DNA of 64,000 nt from Branchipolynoe longqiensis (Eukaryota > Annelida > Polychaeta > Phyllodocida > Polynoidae), in contig CM059191.1 in the NCBI GenBank assembly GCA_030323885.1, forward strand, positions 103,960,292 through 104,024,291, in the 5' to 3' direction. How positions within the stretch are numbered: position 1 is the first letter of the stretch; each line of letters opens with the position of its first letter. Position numbers and translations under genes: made by a program. Shown piece after piece: positions 1 to 11,722 of this stretch. The notes under the pieces were generated by a model that made no database searches, was not told the origin of the DNA, and saw only the letters and a program-made list of their open reading frames with translations.

Positions 1-50
1 TGTTTTCGTTTTGAAGATTTGATGTTTTCATCGGACTATGTCGCTTTAAA
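1..50 (-). mobile_element. M1 inverted-repeat element, terminal fragment cut by window edge
   Basis: The first 50 bases match the reverse complement of the end of the M1 family seen at 16950 and 28851. They end in catcggactatg...cttta, the family's terminal inverted repeat. Only the terminus is inside the window. Confidence 0.6.
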
Positions 51-370
51 TGACTCATTAATTTCACAGGCCGTGAAATGATTGCTGAATCGGCAAAGAC
101 AAATTGGAGTGGAAGTGGAGGTATAAAAGGTTTCGTTGAGACAGTCGCCCCCCGGGCCCTGCACCACGGGAAGAACAATTAGATACAAACAATAACACAG
201 TACTAAGGTGGGTGGGCGGAAAAAAATGTGTGCATCACTGTGAAGAATTTACTGGTGTTCTCTGGCCGTCTTCCAGTTATTCTACTTATACTCACTACTA
301 TCAGGAGGATCCTGGCAACTGTTTGCCAGTCTCCCCCCCCCCCCCACCCCCCCAACTAAATACCAAAACA
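51..370. other. Unassigned stretch with TATA-like box and C tract
   Basis: No gene recognised. A TATA-like gtataaaagg lies at 121-130 and a C-rich tract at 331-357. A short open frame at 212-412 has no domain I recognise. Confidence 0.3.
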
Positions 371-452
371 CAACTCATAAGAAAGAAAGGGAGACAAGTC
401 ATGCAGGATTGACAATGATAAGGTTGAGCTTTATTGCTACAACTGTTGTTCC
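371..452 (+). repeat. Interspersed repeat X, left part (split by LINE-D)
   Basis: It matches 35225-35310 and the reverse complement of about 9190-9245. Shared landmarks are gaaagaaagggagacaagtc and a gctttatt motif. The repeat resumes at 4073 after the LINE-D nest. Confidence 0.6.
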
Positions 453-1105
453 TCGACGCAAAACTGTCTTTTGTGCCAAATATAAAGTACCTGAAAACAA
501 GATCCCTGAAAGCGCTAGATATTCTGAGGGTGCTGTCCAGCTCAGAGTGGGGAGGGGACAGATATGTTCTGCTCTCCGTGTACAGAACCTTGGTTCGGTC
601 ATGAGTGGATTACGGCAGCATAGTATATGGTTCCACAAGGAAATCATATATTGGGCTGCTAGACACGATCCACCACCAGGGACTGCACCTGGCCCTTGGG
701 GCCTTCCGCACCTCACCGGTTCAGAGCCTCTACATCGAAGCCAATGAACCATCACTTAACAACAGGAGAATCAAACTGGCCATGCAATATGTAGCCAAGA
801 TAAAAACTAATGCATTGAATCCTGCACACAATTGTCTATTCGAGCAACATGACAAATCCAGGTATGAAGCCAGGCCGAATTACATCTGGCCACTGAGGCT
901 CTGAATGAAACCTCATTTGGAGGCCTTGGGCATGGATTTGGACGTCTTGGAGGATACCAAAGTCCCAGAACATCCCCGTGGTCATTGAGAAAGCCATCGG
1001 TTATCCTCCGACTCACAGAACTGAGGAAGTCTGGGACACATCCACTCGAGTACCAAGGACTGCATGCAGAGATTCAAGGCCAGTTTGCATACCACCTCTC
1101 CATAT
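453..1105 (+). mobile_element. LINE-D outer copy, 5' portion (RT thumb region, degraded)
   Basis: It is colinear with 1350-2006 of the inner LINE-D copy and covers the region after the RT catalytic core up to the start of RNase H. Reading frame is lost: pieces lie in different frames (409-747, 605-904) with stops. It ends at ccatat, exactly where the element resumes at 3038, so 453-1105 plus 3038-4072 is one old copy split by the inner insertion. It belongs to an I/Jockey-group LINE carrying RNase H. Confidence 0.8.
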
Positions 1106-1930
1106 TCCTGTAGTCTTTTCGTGGACGACTTTGTTTTATATTACAGTGGTGCTAACATGAATGTCATAGAGAGACAGCTACAACCAAGCATAAATGGGAT
1201 CCATCGATGGTCAGTTCTGAACGGTTTCAAATTTTCCAAGACCAAAACAGTCTGCATGCACTTCTGCCTGCTGCGTAGAATACATGTGGAACCGGAGCTG
1301 ACCCTGGATGGGGATCCCATTAAAGTCGTTGAGAAAACCAAATTTCTGGGCCTCATTCTCGATGCAAAACTGTCTTTTGTGCCACATATAAAGTACCTGA
1401 AAACAAGATGCCTGAAAGCGCTGGGTATTCTGAGTGTGCTGTCCAGCTCAGAGTGGGGAGCGGACAGAAATGTTCTGCTCTCTGTGTACAGAACCTTGGT
1501 TCGTTCACGAGTGGATTACGGCAGCATAGTATACGGTTCCGCAAGGAAATCATATATTGGGCTGCTAGACATGATCCACCACCAGGGACTGCGCCTGGCC
1601 CTTGGGGCCTTCCGCACCTCACCAGTTCAGAGCCTTTATTTCGAAGCCAATGAACCATCACTTACCAACAGGAGAATCAAACTGGCCATGCAATATGTAG
1701 TCAAGATAAAAACTAATGCATTAAATCCTGTACACAATTGTCTATTCGAGCAACATGATGAATCCAGGTATGAAGCCAGGCCAAATTACATCCGGCCACT
1801 GAGGCTCCGAATGAAACCTCATTTGGAGGCCTTGGGAGTGGATTTGGATGTGTTGGAGGATGCCAAAGTCCCAGAACATACCCCACGGTCGTTGAGAAAG
1901 CCATCGTTATCCTCCGACTCACAGAACTGA
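1103..1930 (+). pseudogene. LINE-D reverse transcriptase, C-terminal part
   Basis: The open frame begins with the RT catalytic motif (FVDDFVLYY, D-D pair near 1124-1129) and continues through the thumb, with hallmarks such as FLGLILDAKLSF and YGSIVYGSA. In an intact element this enzyme copies element RNA at a nicked target. The finger and palm regions before the DD box are missing because the copy is 5'-truncated. The frame closes at 1930, about 75 bp before the RNase H domain, which continues in another frame, so at least one frameshift has occurred. The copy cannot be functional. Confidence 0.8.
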
Positions 1931-3037
1931 GGAAATCTGGGACACATCCACTCGAGTACCAAGGACTGCAGAGATTCAAGGGCAGTTTGCAGACCACCTC
2001 TCCATATACACTGATGGTTCGAAAGACCAAAGCCGGGTAGCTGCTGCGTCAGTCTGCCGAAGGGAAAAATTTGGTGTACGTTTGCCCGATCAGAGCTCGA
2101 ATTTCACTGCAGAGGCCCGAGCACTCCTTCTCGCTTTGGAGTGTATCGAGGTATCCAACCACACTAACTATGTTATATACAGTGATTCATTCTCTTACCT
2201 CCTGGCTGTTACTGGACTGAAAACGAATCACCCTATTAAAGCAACAGTCATTTATAAAATGAACCAACTGACAAGGGATGGGTATGATATCCACCTGTGC
2301 TGAGTGCCTGGCCATGCCAGCATTCAAGGAAACGAACGAGCTGATCGGGCTGCGAAGAAGGCCCTGAACTATGATCTTGAACCGTGTCTGATCCCTCACT
2401 CTGATCTGAAACCACTAATAGCCACCCACATAAAATCCAAATGGCAACATGAGTGGGAGGAAAACATTAATAAACTTAAAGAAATTGAACCATCTGTGGG
2501 AAAGCCACCACAGACTCATGCGGGAGGTCGGCAGGACCAAGTGGTCCTTAGCCACTGCCGTGTTGGCCACTCGTGGCTTACACATGCTTTTCTGCTCAAG
2601 GGGGAACCTCCCGCTGAATGTATTGGGTGTCAGTCCCCACTGACACTCAAACACATTTTACTAAGTTGCGTTGATTTTTTGGCCCTGCGCCAATGGTTCT
2701 ACACTGGAGACAGTATGCATGACTTTTTTACTAAGGTAAAACAGGAAAACATTTTAGCCTTTTTGAGGGCAGCTGGACTGTACCACCTTATATAGTTTAC
2801 TAAATGGATTCTATCAATTATTAATGAAATCTTTCTTTTTCTATGGGAATTTGTTTCCCTTGACCACAAATATATGATTGTGAGCTTTCTAATTTAATTA
2901 GTGTCTATTGGCACATAATTGATTGTCTGCTTTTACATGTAAAAGCGATGGTTTGAACAAAAAACAAACATTTCTCGCCGTGAATATGGCCTATGCTGCT
3001 GACACAGCGTAAAGCAACCACCAATCAATCAATCAAA
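1106..3037 (+). mobile_element. LINE-D inner copy, 5'-truncated non-LTR retrotransposon
   Basis: This 1.9-kb copy starts inside the RT catalytic domain and runs through thumb, RNase H and a 3' UTR to an (AATC)n-like tail at 3022-3037. The last bases of the left flank (ccatat, ending about 1105) are repeated just after the tail (3038-3043), as expected of a target-site duplication. A 5' truncation and a microsatellite tail are normal for target-primed reverse transcription. The host sequence is an older LINE-D. Confidence 0.85.
2007..2795 (+). pseudogene. LINE-D RNase H and C-terminal domain, with stop codon
   Basis: RNase H starts at the YTDGS motif (2007-2021), followed by the catalytic Glu in FTAEARALLLALE, the Asp in YSDS, and the VPGHASIQGNERAD motif that holds the last catalytic residues. 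This domain removes RNA from RNA:DNA hybrids in I-group LINEs. A TGA at 2301-2303 interrupts the frame where the sister copy at 3334 keeps TGG. After RNase H comes a conserved C-terminal region with Cys/His residues (CIGCQSP, LKHILLSC) typical of this LINE group. Stop at 2793-2795. Confidence 0.85.
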
Positions 3038-4072
3038 CCATATACACTGATGGTTCAAAAGACCAAAGCCGGGTAGCTGCTGCTGCAGTCTGCCGACGGG
3101 AAAAATTTGGCGTACGTTTGCCTGATCAGAGCTCGATTTTCACTGCAGAAGCCCAAGCACTCCTTCTCGCATTGGAGTGTATCGAGGTATCCTACTCTAA
3201 CTATGTTATATACAGTCATTCGTTCTCTTGCCTACGGGCTGTTGCTGGACTGAAAACAAATCACCCTATTCTAGCAATGGTCATTTATAAAATGAACCAA
3301 CTGACAACGGATGGGTATGAAATCCACCTGTGCTGGGTGCCTGGCCATGCCGGCATACAAGGAAACGAACGAGCTGATCGGGCTGCAAAGAAGGTGCTGA
3401 ACTGTGTGTGATCTTGAACCGTGTCTGATCCCTCACTCTGATCTGAAACCACTAATAGCCACCCACATAAAATCCAAATGGCAACATGAGTGGGATGAAA
3501 ACATTAATAAACTTAAAGAAATTGAACCATCCATGGGAAAGCCACCACAGACTCATGCTGGAGGTCGGCGGGACCAAGTGGTCCTTAGCCGCTGCCGTAT
3601 TGGCCACTCGTGGCTTACACATACTTTTCTGCTCAAGGGAGAACCTCCCCCTGAATGTATTGGGTGTCAGTCCCCACTGACACTCAAACACATTTTACTA
3701 AGTTGCGTTGATTTTTTGGCCCTGCGCCACAGTTCAACACTGCAGAGAGTATGCATGACCTTTTTACTAAGGTAAAACAGGATAACATTTTAGCCTTTTT
3801 GAGGGCAGTTGGACTGTAGCACATCATATTGTTTACTATGTAGATTCTATCAATTATTAATAAAACTTTTCTTTTTCTATGGGAATTTGTTTCCCTTGAC
3901 CACAAATATATGATTGTGAGCTTTCTAATTTAATGAGTGCCTATTGGCACATAATTGATTTTTGCTTTTACATGTAAAAGCGATGGTTTGAACAAAAACC
4001 AAACATTTCTCACCGTGAATATGGCCTATGCTGCCGACACGGCGTAAAGCAACCACCAATCAATCAATCAAT
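3038..4072 (+). mobile_element. LINE-D outer copy, 3' portion (RNase H, C-terminus, 3' UTR, AATC tail)
   Basis: It continues the copy broken at 1105. RNase H motifs (YTDGS near 3044, CWVPGHAGIQGNERAD at 3331-3378) are in frame 3. A 4-base insertion near 3405-3410 and an indel near 3728 relative to the inner copy break the C-terminal domain. The 3' UTR contains the same cgtaaagcaaccaccaatca end and an (AATC)n tail at about 4056-4072. Confidence 0.85.
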
Positions 4073-4310
4073 CAATGTTCACCTATTAGTGACCCCTCAC
4101 CCTGACTCACTTACAACCTACATGGAGGGAACATTCCTGTAATTAGTAACCGTATCTTAATATCCAGACATCATACCACAATCCCGGTCAGTGTGCGTCA
4201 TAACATTTACACATAGTTATTTCCATGTCACACAGCGAGTGGGCACACATTGCATCACTATTACATAACAATGGTCCCCAACTTCATCGCCTGAGATATT
4301 GAAATGATTC
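4073..4310 (+). repeat. Interspersed repeat X, right part (after LINE-D nest)
   Basis: It begins tgttcacctattagtgacc, matching 35304 onward and the reverse complement of 9150-9175. The far end near 4255-4300 matches the gtccccactccgtcgcc end of the 35-36 kb copy. This shows that the LINE-D nest (453-4072) sits inside one X copy. Confidence 0.6.
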
Positions 4311-4490
4311 CAAGCTCGCCTATCATGACAGAAAGACCTATATTTTTACAACTGGCTCACTGCAAAGTAAAGAGAGAGGGGGGAGCTATGGTCAACGTCC
4401 GAAAAGGTGTGAAACTAAAAGGTTGCTGGCCAATCGGGTGGATGGAAGATGCCCTCATCCATCCACCGGAAGTAGAGTCCAACGCGCAGG

Positions 4491-4821
4491 GTTGGTTGGT
4501 TGCTTGTTGGAGTTTTACATCCTGGCAACATCTACGGTCATATCAGGACGAGTACCGACTTGTGACAGTGCGCGCTCATGGCACCTTTATAGTGCTGCCT
4601 CAATGAGAAATCAGGCCGCCGGCGCAATGACCAGATATCCCACTCAGTTCACATTCTCCTGACCCTAAGCTTTAGAACAGTCCTTGCCCTATCCTAATAA
4701 TGATGAGTGCCAGGCTAGGAAGTACCAATTTTGTGAGTAATTGGTTTGACTCGACCGTGAATCGAACTCATGATCTCCCGTATGGGAAACCTGCGCTTTA
4801 CCCATTCAGCCACCGCGCCCG
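4491..4821 (-). mobile_element. SINE1, tRNA-derived, near full length
   Basis: On the minus strand it opens with a tRNA-like head (4754-4820): an A-box-like tggctgaatgggt and a B-box-like gagttcgattc, internal Pol III promoter elements. A conserved body follows (gactgagtgggatat-like core, gcagcactataaag), then a tail ending in gatgttgcc-aggatgtaaaac and short repeats. Body and tail recur at 10918, 11080, 53642 and 61105. It encodes nothing and would depend on a LINE for mobility. Confidence 0.75.
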
Positions 4822-5091
4822 GGAGAAGAAGCGGGTCATTGCCGCTGAGTCACATGCGATGAGTATTGCGATTAACCTGGCAGAGTAGCATAGCACAAAC
4901 AGTGACGGTTTTATTGAGTTATCAGTCAGTGTCGAGTAGCGGGCTAACTTCAATGTTGCAATTGTTAGTTCGGCCCAGAACGAGGCCAGGTTTGTGCCGT
5001 CCCTTCCAGGACGACCAGCAGTCTGGTCAGGGGTTACTCAGGTGGGACCTGCTGGGACCAGGCGCCTTGTTGCGTCCTGTTCGGGCATCGC

Positions 5092-7352
5092 GCCCTGAGC
5101 AGGTCACACAATGAGTGCAGTCTACATACCAGCCTACACACCACTCTGAACAGGTCACACAATGTGTGCAGCCTACATACCAGCCTACACACCACTCTGA
5201 ACAGGTCACACAATGAGTGCAGCCTACACACCAGCCTACACACCACTCTGAACAGGTCACACAATGTGTGCAGCCTACATACCAGCCTACACACCACTCT
5301 GAACAGGTCACACAATGTGTGCAGCCTACATACCAGCCTACACACCACGCTGAACAGGTCACACAATGAGTGCAGTCTACATACCAGCCTACACACCACT
5401 CTGAACAGGTGACACAATGTGTGCAGCCTCACATACCAGCCTACACACCACTCTGAACAGGTCACACAATGTGTGCAGCCTACATACCAGCCTACACACC
5501 ACTCTGAACAGGTCACACAATGTGTGCAGCCTACATACCAGCCTACACACCACGCTGAACAGGTCACACAATGTGTGCAGCCTACATACCAGCCTACACA
5601 CCACTCTGAACAGGTGACACAATGTGTGCAGCCTACATACCAGCCTACACACCACTCTGAACAGGTCACACAATGAGTGCAGCCTACATACCAGCCTACA
5701 CACCACTCTGAACAGGCCACACAATGAGTGCAGCCTACACACCAGCCTACACACCATCCAGAGCAGGTCAAACAATGAGTGCAGTCTACACATCAGCTTA
5801 CACACCACTCTGAACAGGTCACACAATGAGTGCAGCCTACACATCAGCCTACACACCACTCTGAACAGGTAACAGAATGTGTGCAGCCTACACACCAGCC
5901 TACACACCACTCTGAGCAGGTCACACAATGAGTGCAGCCTACACACCAGCCTACACACCACTCTGAACAGGTCACACAATGAGTGCAGCCTACACACCAG
6001 CCTACACACCACTCTGAACAGTTCATACAATGAGTGCAGCCTACATACCAGCCTACACACCACTCTGAGCACGTCAGAAAATGTGTGCAGCCTACACACC
6101 AGCCTACACACCACTCTGAACAGGTCACACATTGAGTGCAGCCCACAGACCAGCCTACACACCACCCAGAGCAGGTCAAACAATGAGTGCAGTCTACACA
6201 CCAGCCTACAAACCAGCCTGAGCAGGTCACACAAGGAGCGCAGCCTACACAGCAGCCTACATACCACTCTGAGCAGGTCAGACAATGTGTGCAGCCTGCA
6301 CACCAGCCTACACACCATCCAGAGCAGGTCACACAATGTGTGCAGTCTACACACCAGGCTACAAACCACCCAGAGCAGGTCATACAATAAGTGCAGCCTA
6401 CACACCAGCCTACACACAACTCCGAACAGGTCACACAATGAGTGCAGCCTACACACCAGCCTACACACCACTCTGAGCAGGTCACACAATGAGGGCAGCC
6501 TACATACCAGCCTACACACCACTCTGAATAGGTCACCCAATGTGTGCAGTCTACATACCAGCCTACACACCACTCTGAACAGGTCACACAATGTGTGCAG
6601 TCTACATACCAGCCTACACATCACTCTGAACAGGTCACACAATGAGTACAGCCTACACACCAGCCTACACACCACTCTGAACAGGTCTCACAAGGAGCGC
6701 AGCCTACATACCAGCCTACACACCACTCTGAGCAGGTCATAAAATGAGGGCAGCCTACACACCAGCCCACACACCACGCTGAGCAGGTCACACAATGAGT
6801 GCAGCCTACACACTAGCCTACACACCATCCAGAGCAGGTCAAACAATGAGTGCAGTCTACACACCAGCCTAACCACCAGCCTGAGCAGGTCACAGAAGGA
6901 GCGCAGCCTGCACAGCAGCCTACACACCACTCTCAGCAGGTCAGACAATGTGTGCAGCCTTCACACCAGCCTACACACCACTCTGAGCAGGTCACACAAT
7001 GTGTGAAGCCTACACACCAGCCTACACACCATCCAGAGCAGGTCAAACAATGAGTGCAGTCTACACACCAGCCTAACCACCAGCCTGAGCAGGTCACACA
7101 AGGAGCTCAGCCTGCACAGCAGCCTACACACCAGTCTGAACAGGTCACACAATTAGTGCAGCCTACATACCAGCCTGCACATCACTCTGAACAGGTCACA
7201 CAATGAGTGCAGCCTACACACCAGCCGACAAACCACTCTGAACAGGTCGCACAATGTGTGCAGTCTACACACCAGCCTACACACCATCCACAGCAGGTCA
7301 GACAATGTGTGCAGCCTACACACTCGGCTACAGAGCTGAGCAGGTCACACAT
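5092..7352. repeat. 51-bp minisatellite, about 44 units
   Basis: Unit landmarks are gtgcagcctacataccagcc and ccactctgaacaggtcacac. The period is exactly 51 bp (for example 5111 to 5162). Because 51 is 17 codons, open frames run through both strands. Units become more varied to the right. No protein domain is recognisable. Confidence 0.95.
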
Positions 7353-7369
7353 TCCCTTCTGCTCAGCTC

Positions 7370-8335
7370 ACACACCACCCTGTAAACAGTTCAGACACCA
7401 CCATGTATACAGCTCACACACCACCCTGCATACAGCTTACACACCACCCTGTATACAGCTCACACACCACCCTGTATACAGCTTACACACCACCCTGTAT
7501 ACAGCTCACACACCACCCTGTATACAGTTTACACACCACCCTGTATACAGCTTACACACCACCCTGTTACAGCTTACACACCACCCTGTATACAGCGTAC
7601 ACACCACCCTGTATACAGCTTACACACCACCCTGTAACACTTACACACCACGCCTGTATACAGCTTACACACCACCCTGTATACAGCTTACACACCACCC
7701 TGTATACAGCTTACACACCACCCTGTATACAGCTTACACACCATCCTGTATACAGCTTACACACCACCCTGTATACAGCTCACACACCACCCTGTATACA
7801 GCTTACACACCACCCTGTATACAGCTTACACACCACCCTGTATACAGCTTACACACCACCCTGTATACAGCTTACACACCACCCTGTATACAGCTTACAC
7901 ACCACCCTGTATACAGCTTACACACCACCCTGTATACAGCTCACACACCACCCTGTATACAGCTTACACACCACCCTGTATGCACCTTACACACCACCCT
8001 GTATACAACTTACACACCACCCTGTATACAGCTTACACACCACCCTGTATACAGCTCACACACCACCCTGTATACAGCTCACACACCACCCTGTATACAG
8101 CTCACACACCACCCTGTATACAGCTCACACACCACCCTGTATACAGCTCACACACCACCCTGTATGCAGCTCACACACCACCCTGTATACAGCTCACACA
8201 CCACCCTGTATACAGCTCACACACCACCCTGTATATAGCTCACACACCACCCTGTATACAGCTTACACACCACCCTGTATGCAGCTTAGACACCACCCTG
8301 TATGCAGCTTAGACACCACCCTGTATACACCGCTC
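7370..8335. repeat. 23-bp minisatellite, about 42 units
   Basis: The unit is cacaccaccctgtatacagc plus tta or tca. The gctta and gctca variants are clustered: the ca form dominates 8050-8240. Three units equal 23 codons, which accounts for the long cysteine/threonine/histidine-rich open frames. Confidence 0.95.
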
Positions 8336-8429
8336 TATAACACACTCACACACTGCCCTATAACCAGCTCACACCCAGCCTCTGAGCAGCTCACACGTCA
8401 CGGGGCCGGCGCCAGGCAGCGCTAATCCC

Positions 8430-8472
8430 GTTAGCGGTTCCTGACCCGCCGGCTGACACCACGCAACACGGT
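8430..8472. repeat. Stray unit of the 45-bp minisatellite, left of the X insertion
   Basis: It contains gccggctgacacc followed by acgcaacac, as in units near 9410-9470. X (8473-9260) therefore interrupts the left edge of the 45-bp array. Confidence 0.5.
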
Positions 8473-9260
8473 GTAAAAATATACGGATTTTCGGTTCAGA
8501 TTTATATATTGGGAAAGAACATTATTATTCTCGGGCGACGGAGTGGGGACCATGATTATGTAACAGAGAAGCAATGGGTGTCCCACTCGCTTTGTGACAT
8601 AAGCGCCTATGTGGAAATGTATTAATGCATAGTGACCGAGATTGTGATGTGATGTTCATCTATAAGAGACAGGTAATTATTATGGAAATGTTCCCTCCAT
8701 GCACCAGAAAGAATGTAAGTGGAGGGGAAGAGCATTTTAATATATGTTTATTGTAACGGTCTGCAACTACCTGTTACCACGGGGCTGATGGTCAAGCACA
8801 CCCAGCCATCCTGCATACATTATGGACACCACCTGCAGCTGGGGTTGAGTGACAGCTGCCCCCTATTAGGGCGTCACCCACCCAGGCTGTAGAGGGTGTC
8901 TGAATGGCTGAGCTGGGTGAGTCCTGTCACCTGGGTTCCTTATAGCTGCCATTCACATCCCATACTAGGCACTCTTTGAGGCCACTCCACTCGCTACACT
9001 TCAACTAGAGCATATACACTCCAAAGAGGCTGAGCTATGTCTAGCACCCATTGGACTCAGGTTCAATGGGCTGTAGGCACTGATTGTGGATGAGCTTGGA
9101 CAGGAGTATGTGTGTGTGTACAGCTGGTGAGGAGTCAGGGTGATAGGTCGCTAGTAGGTGAACAGGATGTGATGAAAATAAAGCGCAACCCTTCACTGTC
9201 AATCTTGCGTGACTTGTCTCCCTTTCTTTCTTAATGAGTTGTTGAGAGTAATACTGGAGG
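8473..9260 (-). repeat. Interspersed repeat X, inverted copy
   Basis: Its reverse complement matches 35225-36056 along most of its length: the gacaagtcac block, the cagtgcctacagcccattg block, the caggtagttgcagac block and the ctccgtcgcc end. In this orientation aataaagcgcaac (9179-9191) resembles a polyadenylation signal, so X may be a solo LTR. No inner coding sequence is present. Confidence 0.65.
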
Positions 9261-9352
9261 TGAGGACTGACGGTCAGTTGTAAAGCCCCACCTGAGGAGT
9301 GTTTGTGAAATACGCGGGTTCCAGACGGCCGGTTCCCAGATGTTTTATAATG

Positions 9353-10790
9353 GGTCAGGGGCAGCCTGTACCGGCGGGCTGACACGGGCAGGCACGGGGT
9401 AGCCGGTACCGGCCGGCTGACATCGGGCAGGCACGGGGAAGCCGGTACCGGCCGGCTGACACCGCCCAACACAGGACAGGGGCAGCCGGTACCGGCGGTC
9501 TGACACCGCGCAACACAGGACAGAGGCAGCCGGTACCGTCGGGCTGACACCGGGCCTGAACTGGGCAGAGGCAGCCGGTACCGGCGGTCTGACACCAGGC
9601 TGACACATGGCAGAGGCAGCCGGTACCGGCGGGCTGTCACCGAGCTGACATGTGGCAGAGGCAGCCGGTACCGGAGGCCTGACAACGCCCTGGTACGGAG
9701 CAGAGGCACCGGGTACCGGCGCGCTGACACCGAGCAGGCACGGAGCAGAGGCAGCCGGTACCGGAGGCCTGACAACGCCCTGGTAGGGAGCAGAGGCACC
9801 GGTTACCGGCGCGCTGACACCGAGCAGGCATGGAGCAGAGGCACGGTTACCGGCGCGCTGACACCGAGCAGGCACGGAGCAGAGGCACGGTTACCGGCGC
9901 GCTGACACCGAGCAGGCACGGAGCAGAGGCACCGGGTACCGGCGGGCTGACACCGGGCAGGCACGGAGCAGAGGCAGCCGGTACCGGCGGGCTGACAACG
10001 GGCAGGTACGGAGCAGAGGCAGCCGGTACCGGCGGGCTGACACCAGGCTGACAAGGAGCAGAGGCAGCCGGTACCGGCGGGCTGACAATGGGCAGGTACG
10101 GAGCAGAGGCAGCCGGTACCGGCGGGCTGACAACGGGCAGGTACGGAGCAGAGGCAGCTGGTACCGGCGGGCTGACAACGGGCAGGTACGGAGCAGAGGC
10201 AGCCGGTACCGGCGGGCTGACACCAGGCTGACATGGAGCAGAGGCAGACGGTACCGGCGGGCTGACACCAGGCAGATACGGAGCAGAGGCAGCCGGTACC
10301 GGCGGGCTGACAATGGGCAGGTACGGAGCAGAGGCAGCCGGTACCGGCGGGCTGACAATGGGCAGGTACGGAGCAGAGGCAGCCGGTACCGGCGGGCTGA
10401 CAATGGGCAGGTACGGAGCAGAGGCAGCCGGTACCGGCGGGCTGACAATGGGCAGGTACGGAGCAGAGGCAGCCGGTACCGGTGGGCTGACAATGGGCAG
10501 GTACGGAGCAGAGGCAGCCGGTACCGGTGGGCTGACAATGGGCGGGCTGACACGGAGCAGAGGCAGCTGGTACCGGCGGGCTGACAATGGGCAGGTACGG
10601 AGCAGAGGCAGCCGGTACCGGCGGGCTGACAATGGGCAGGTACGGAGCAGAGGCAGCCGGTACCGGCGGGCTGACAATGGGCAGGTACGGAGCAGAGGCA
10701 GCTGGTACCGGCGGGCTGACAATGGGCGGGCTGACACGGAGCAGAGGCAGCCGGTACCGGCGGGCTGACAATGGGCAGGTACGGAGCAGG
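9353..10790. repeat. 45-bp GC-rich minisatellite with ccggtaccgg palindromes, about 32 units
   Basis: Most units carry the 10-bp palindrome ccggtaccgg and the block gggctgacaatgggcaggta. The period is 45 bp (10321 to 10366), or 15 codons, which creates long spurious Ala/Pro/Ser- and Arg/Leu-rich open frames. CpG is frequent. Confidence 0.95.
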
Positions 10791-10917
10791 ACAATCCGCG
10801 GAAGCTGCCTGGACGTATGAGGCGGGAGAGGTGGATAATGGCCACTGGAGGATGAGGGGAGGAGGGTGGGGGAGAGTGTGGGAGAAGGGGAAGAGCCACA
10901 CACAAAACGAGAAGAAC

Positions 10918-10972
10918 GATTGGTTGCTTGTTCGAGTTTTACTTCCTGGCAACATCTAAGGTCATATCAGGA
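10918..10972 (-). mobile_element. SINE1 3' tail fragment
   Basis: It contains ttacttcctggcaacatcta and aggtcatatcagg, matching the tail of SINE1 at 4491 and 53642. Head and body are missing. Confidence 0.6.
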
Positions 10973-11079
10973 CTGATTGACGAAGATGTGTTGGTTCAAT
11001 GCCAGGATGCTGTAGCAGTCTGCCCTGACCTCTCAGGCAATGAGCCACATAGACATGTGGGTGTGGATAGTGTGATTGC

Positions 11080-11270
11080 ACCAGGGACAGGCTAATGGTT
11101 AGCATTTTGGCCAGAGAATGGCAAGAAGTGCAGGTTCAAATCCACAATACAATACCGTGACTGAGTGGGATATCGGCTAATTATATCTCAGGCACGTTAT
11201 CCCAATGGGAAAGCTACCTTGAATGTGAAGTGTTCCAAGTCGATGTCAGTCCTGATAGGTTATTAGAATA
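11080..11270 (+). mobile_element. tRNA-like SINE head and partial core (SINE1-related)
   Basis: A-box-like ggctaatggttagc (11090-11103) and B-box-like aggttcaaatcc (11132-11143) are followed by ctgagtgggatatc, the start of the SINE1 core. A diverged cagtcctgatagg remnant of the tail lies at about 11248. An intact tRNA fold is not evident, so this is a retroposon, not a tRNA gene. Confidence 0.55.
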
Positions 11271-11537
11271 CAAAACCCCCATGGGAGTGGATCAATATCC
11301 CTACCATCCATTACCAGTCCGTGATCCAGGAACCTGCAGTGAAAGGGTTAACTAAGAAACGCCGATATATCACAGATATTATTCATCTTAATAATTGCCA
11401 CCGTGAAGCTATTACTTGAACCTGGAAGTAGGCAAACTATAGACCTACCTGTCCATTATGAGCTTTGCATTTTTCATATTGCGCAGCGGCAGATGTTGGC
11501 AGGGAGAAGGAGTAAACACATAAGGCCTCACGCTGTG

Positions 11538-11722
11538 CGCCGTCATTTTATCCGTTCACCCATCAATACTAAATGAGATGCGCTCTCATCCGTAATCAGG
11601 TGATGGAGATTAAGAGCCAATTAAATTGCTATCACCCACACTTGGAGAGTGCTTCGGCTTACTGCACATCCATGTTTTGCAGGGAGGCATCGGTGTTGAA
11701 TAGCATGCCTGCCAATGGCAGT
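11538..11722. repeat. Dispersed repeat R4, copy 1
   Basis: It aligns with 30060-30240 through shared blocks: gatggagattaagag, gcttactgcacat/cct and agcatgcctg. No open frame or terminal repeat identifies its class. Confidence 0.55.

Noticed and set aside
453..4072. Three tandem LINE-D copies
   Set aside because: The first and third fragments join exactly at ccatat, so there are two copies, one nested in the other.
4754..4820. Functional tRNA gene
   Set aside because: The Pol III boxes are there, but acceptor-stem pairing is poor and the sequence continues into a SINE body found elsewhere in the window.
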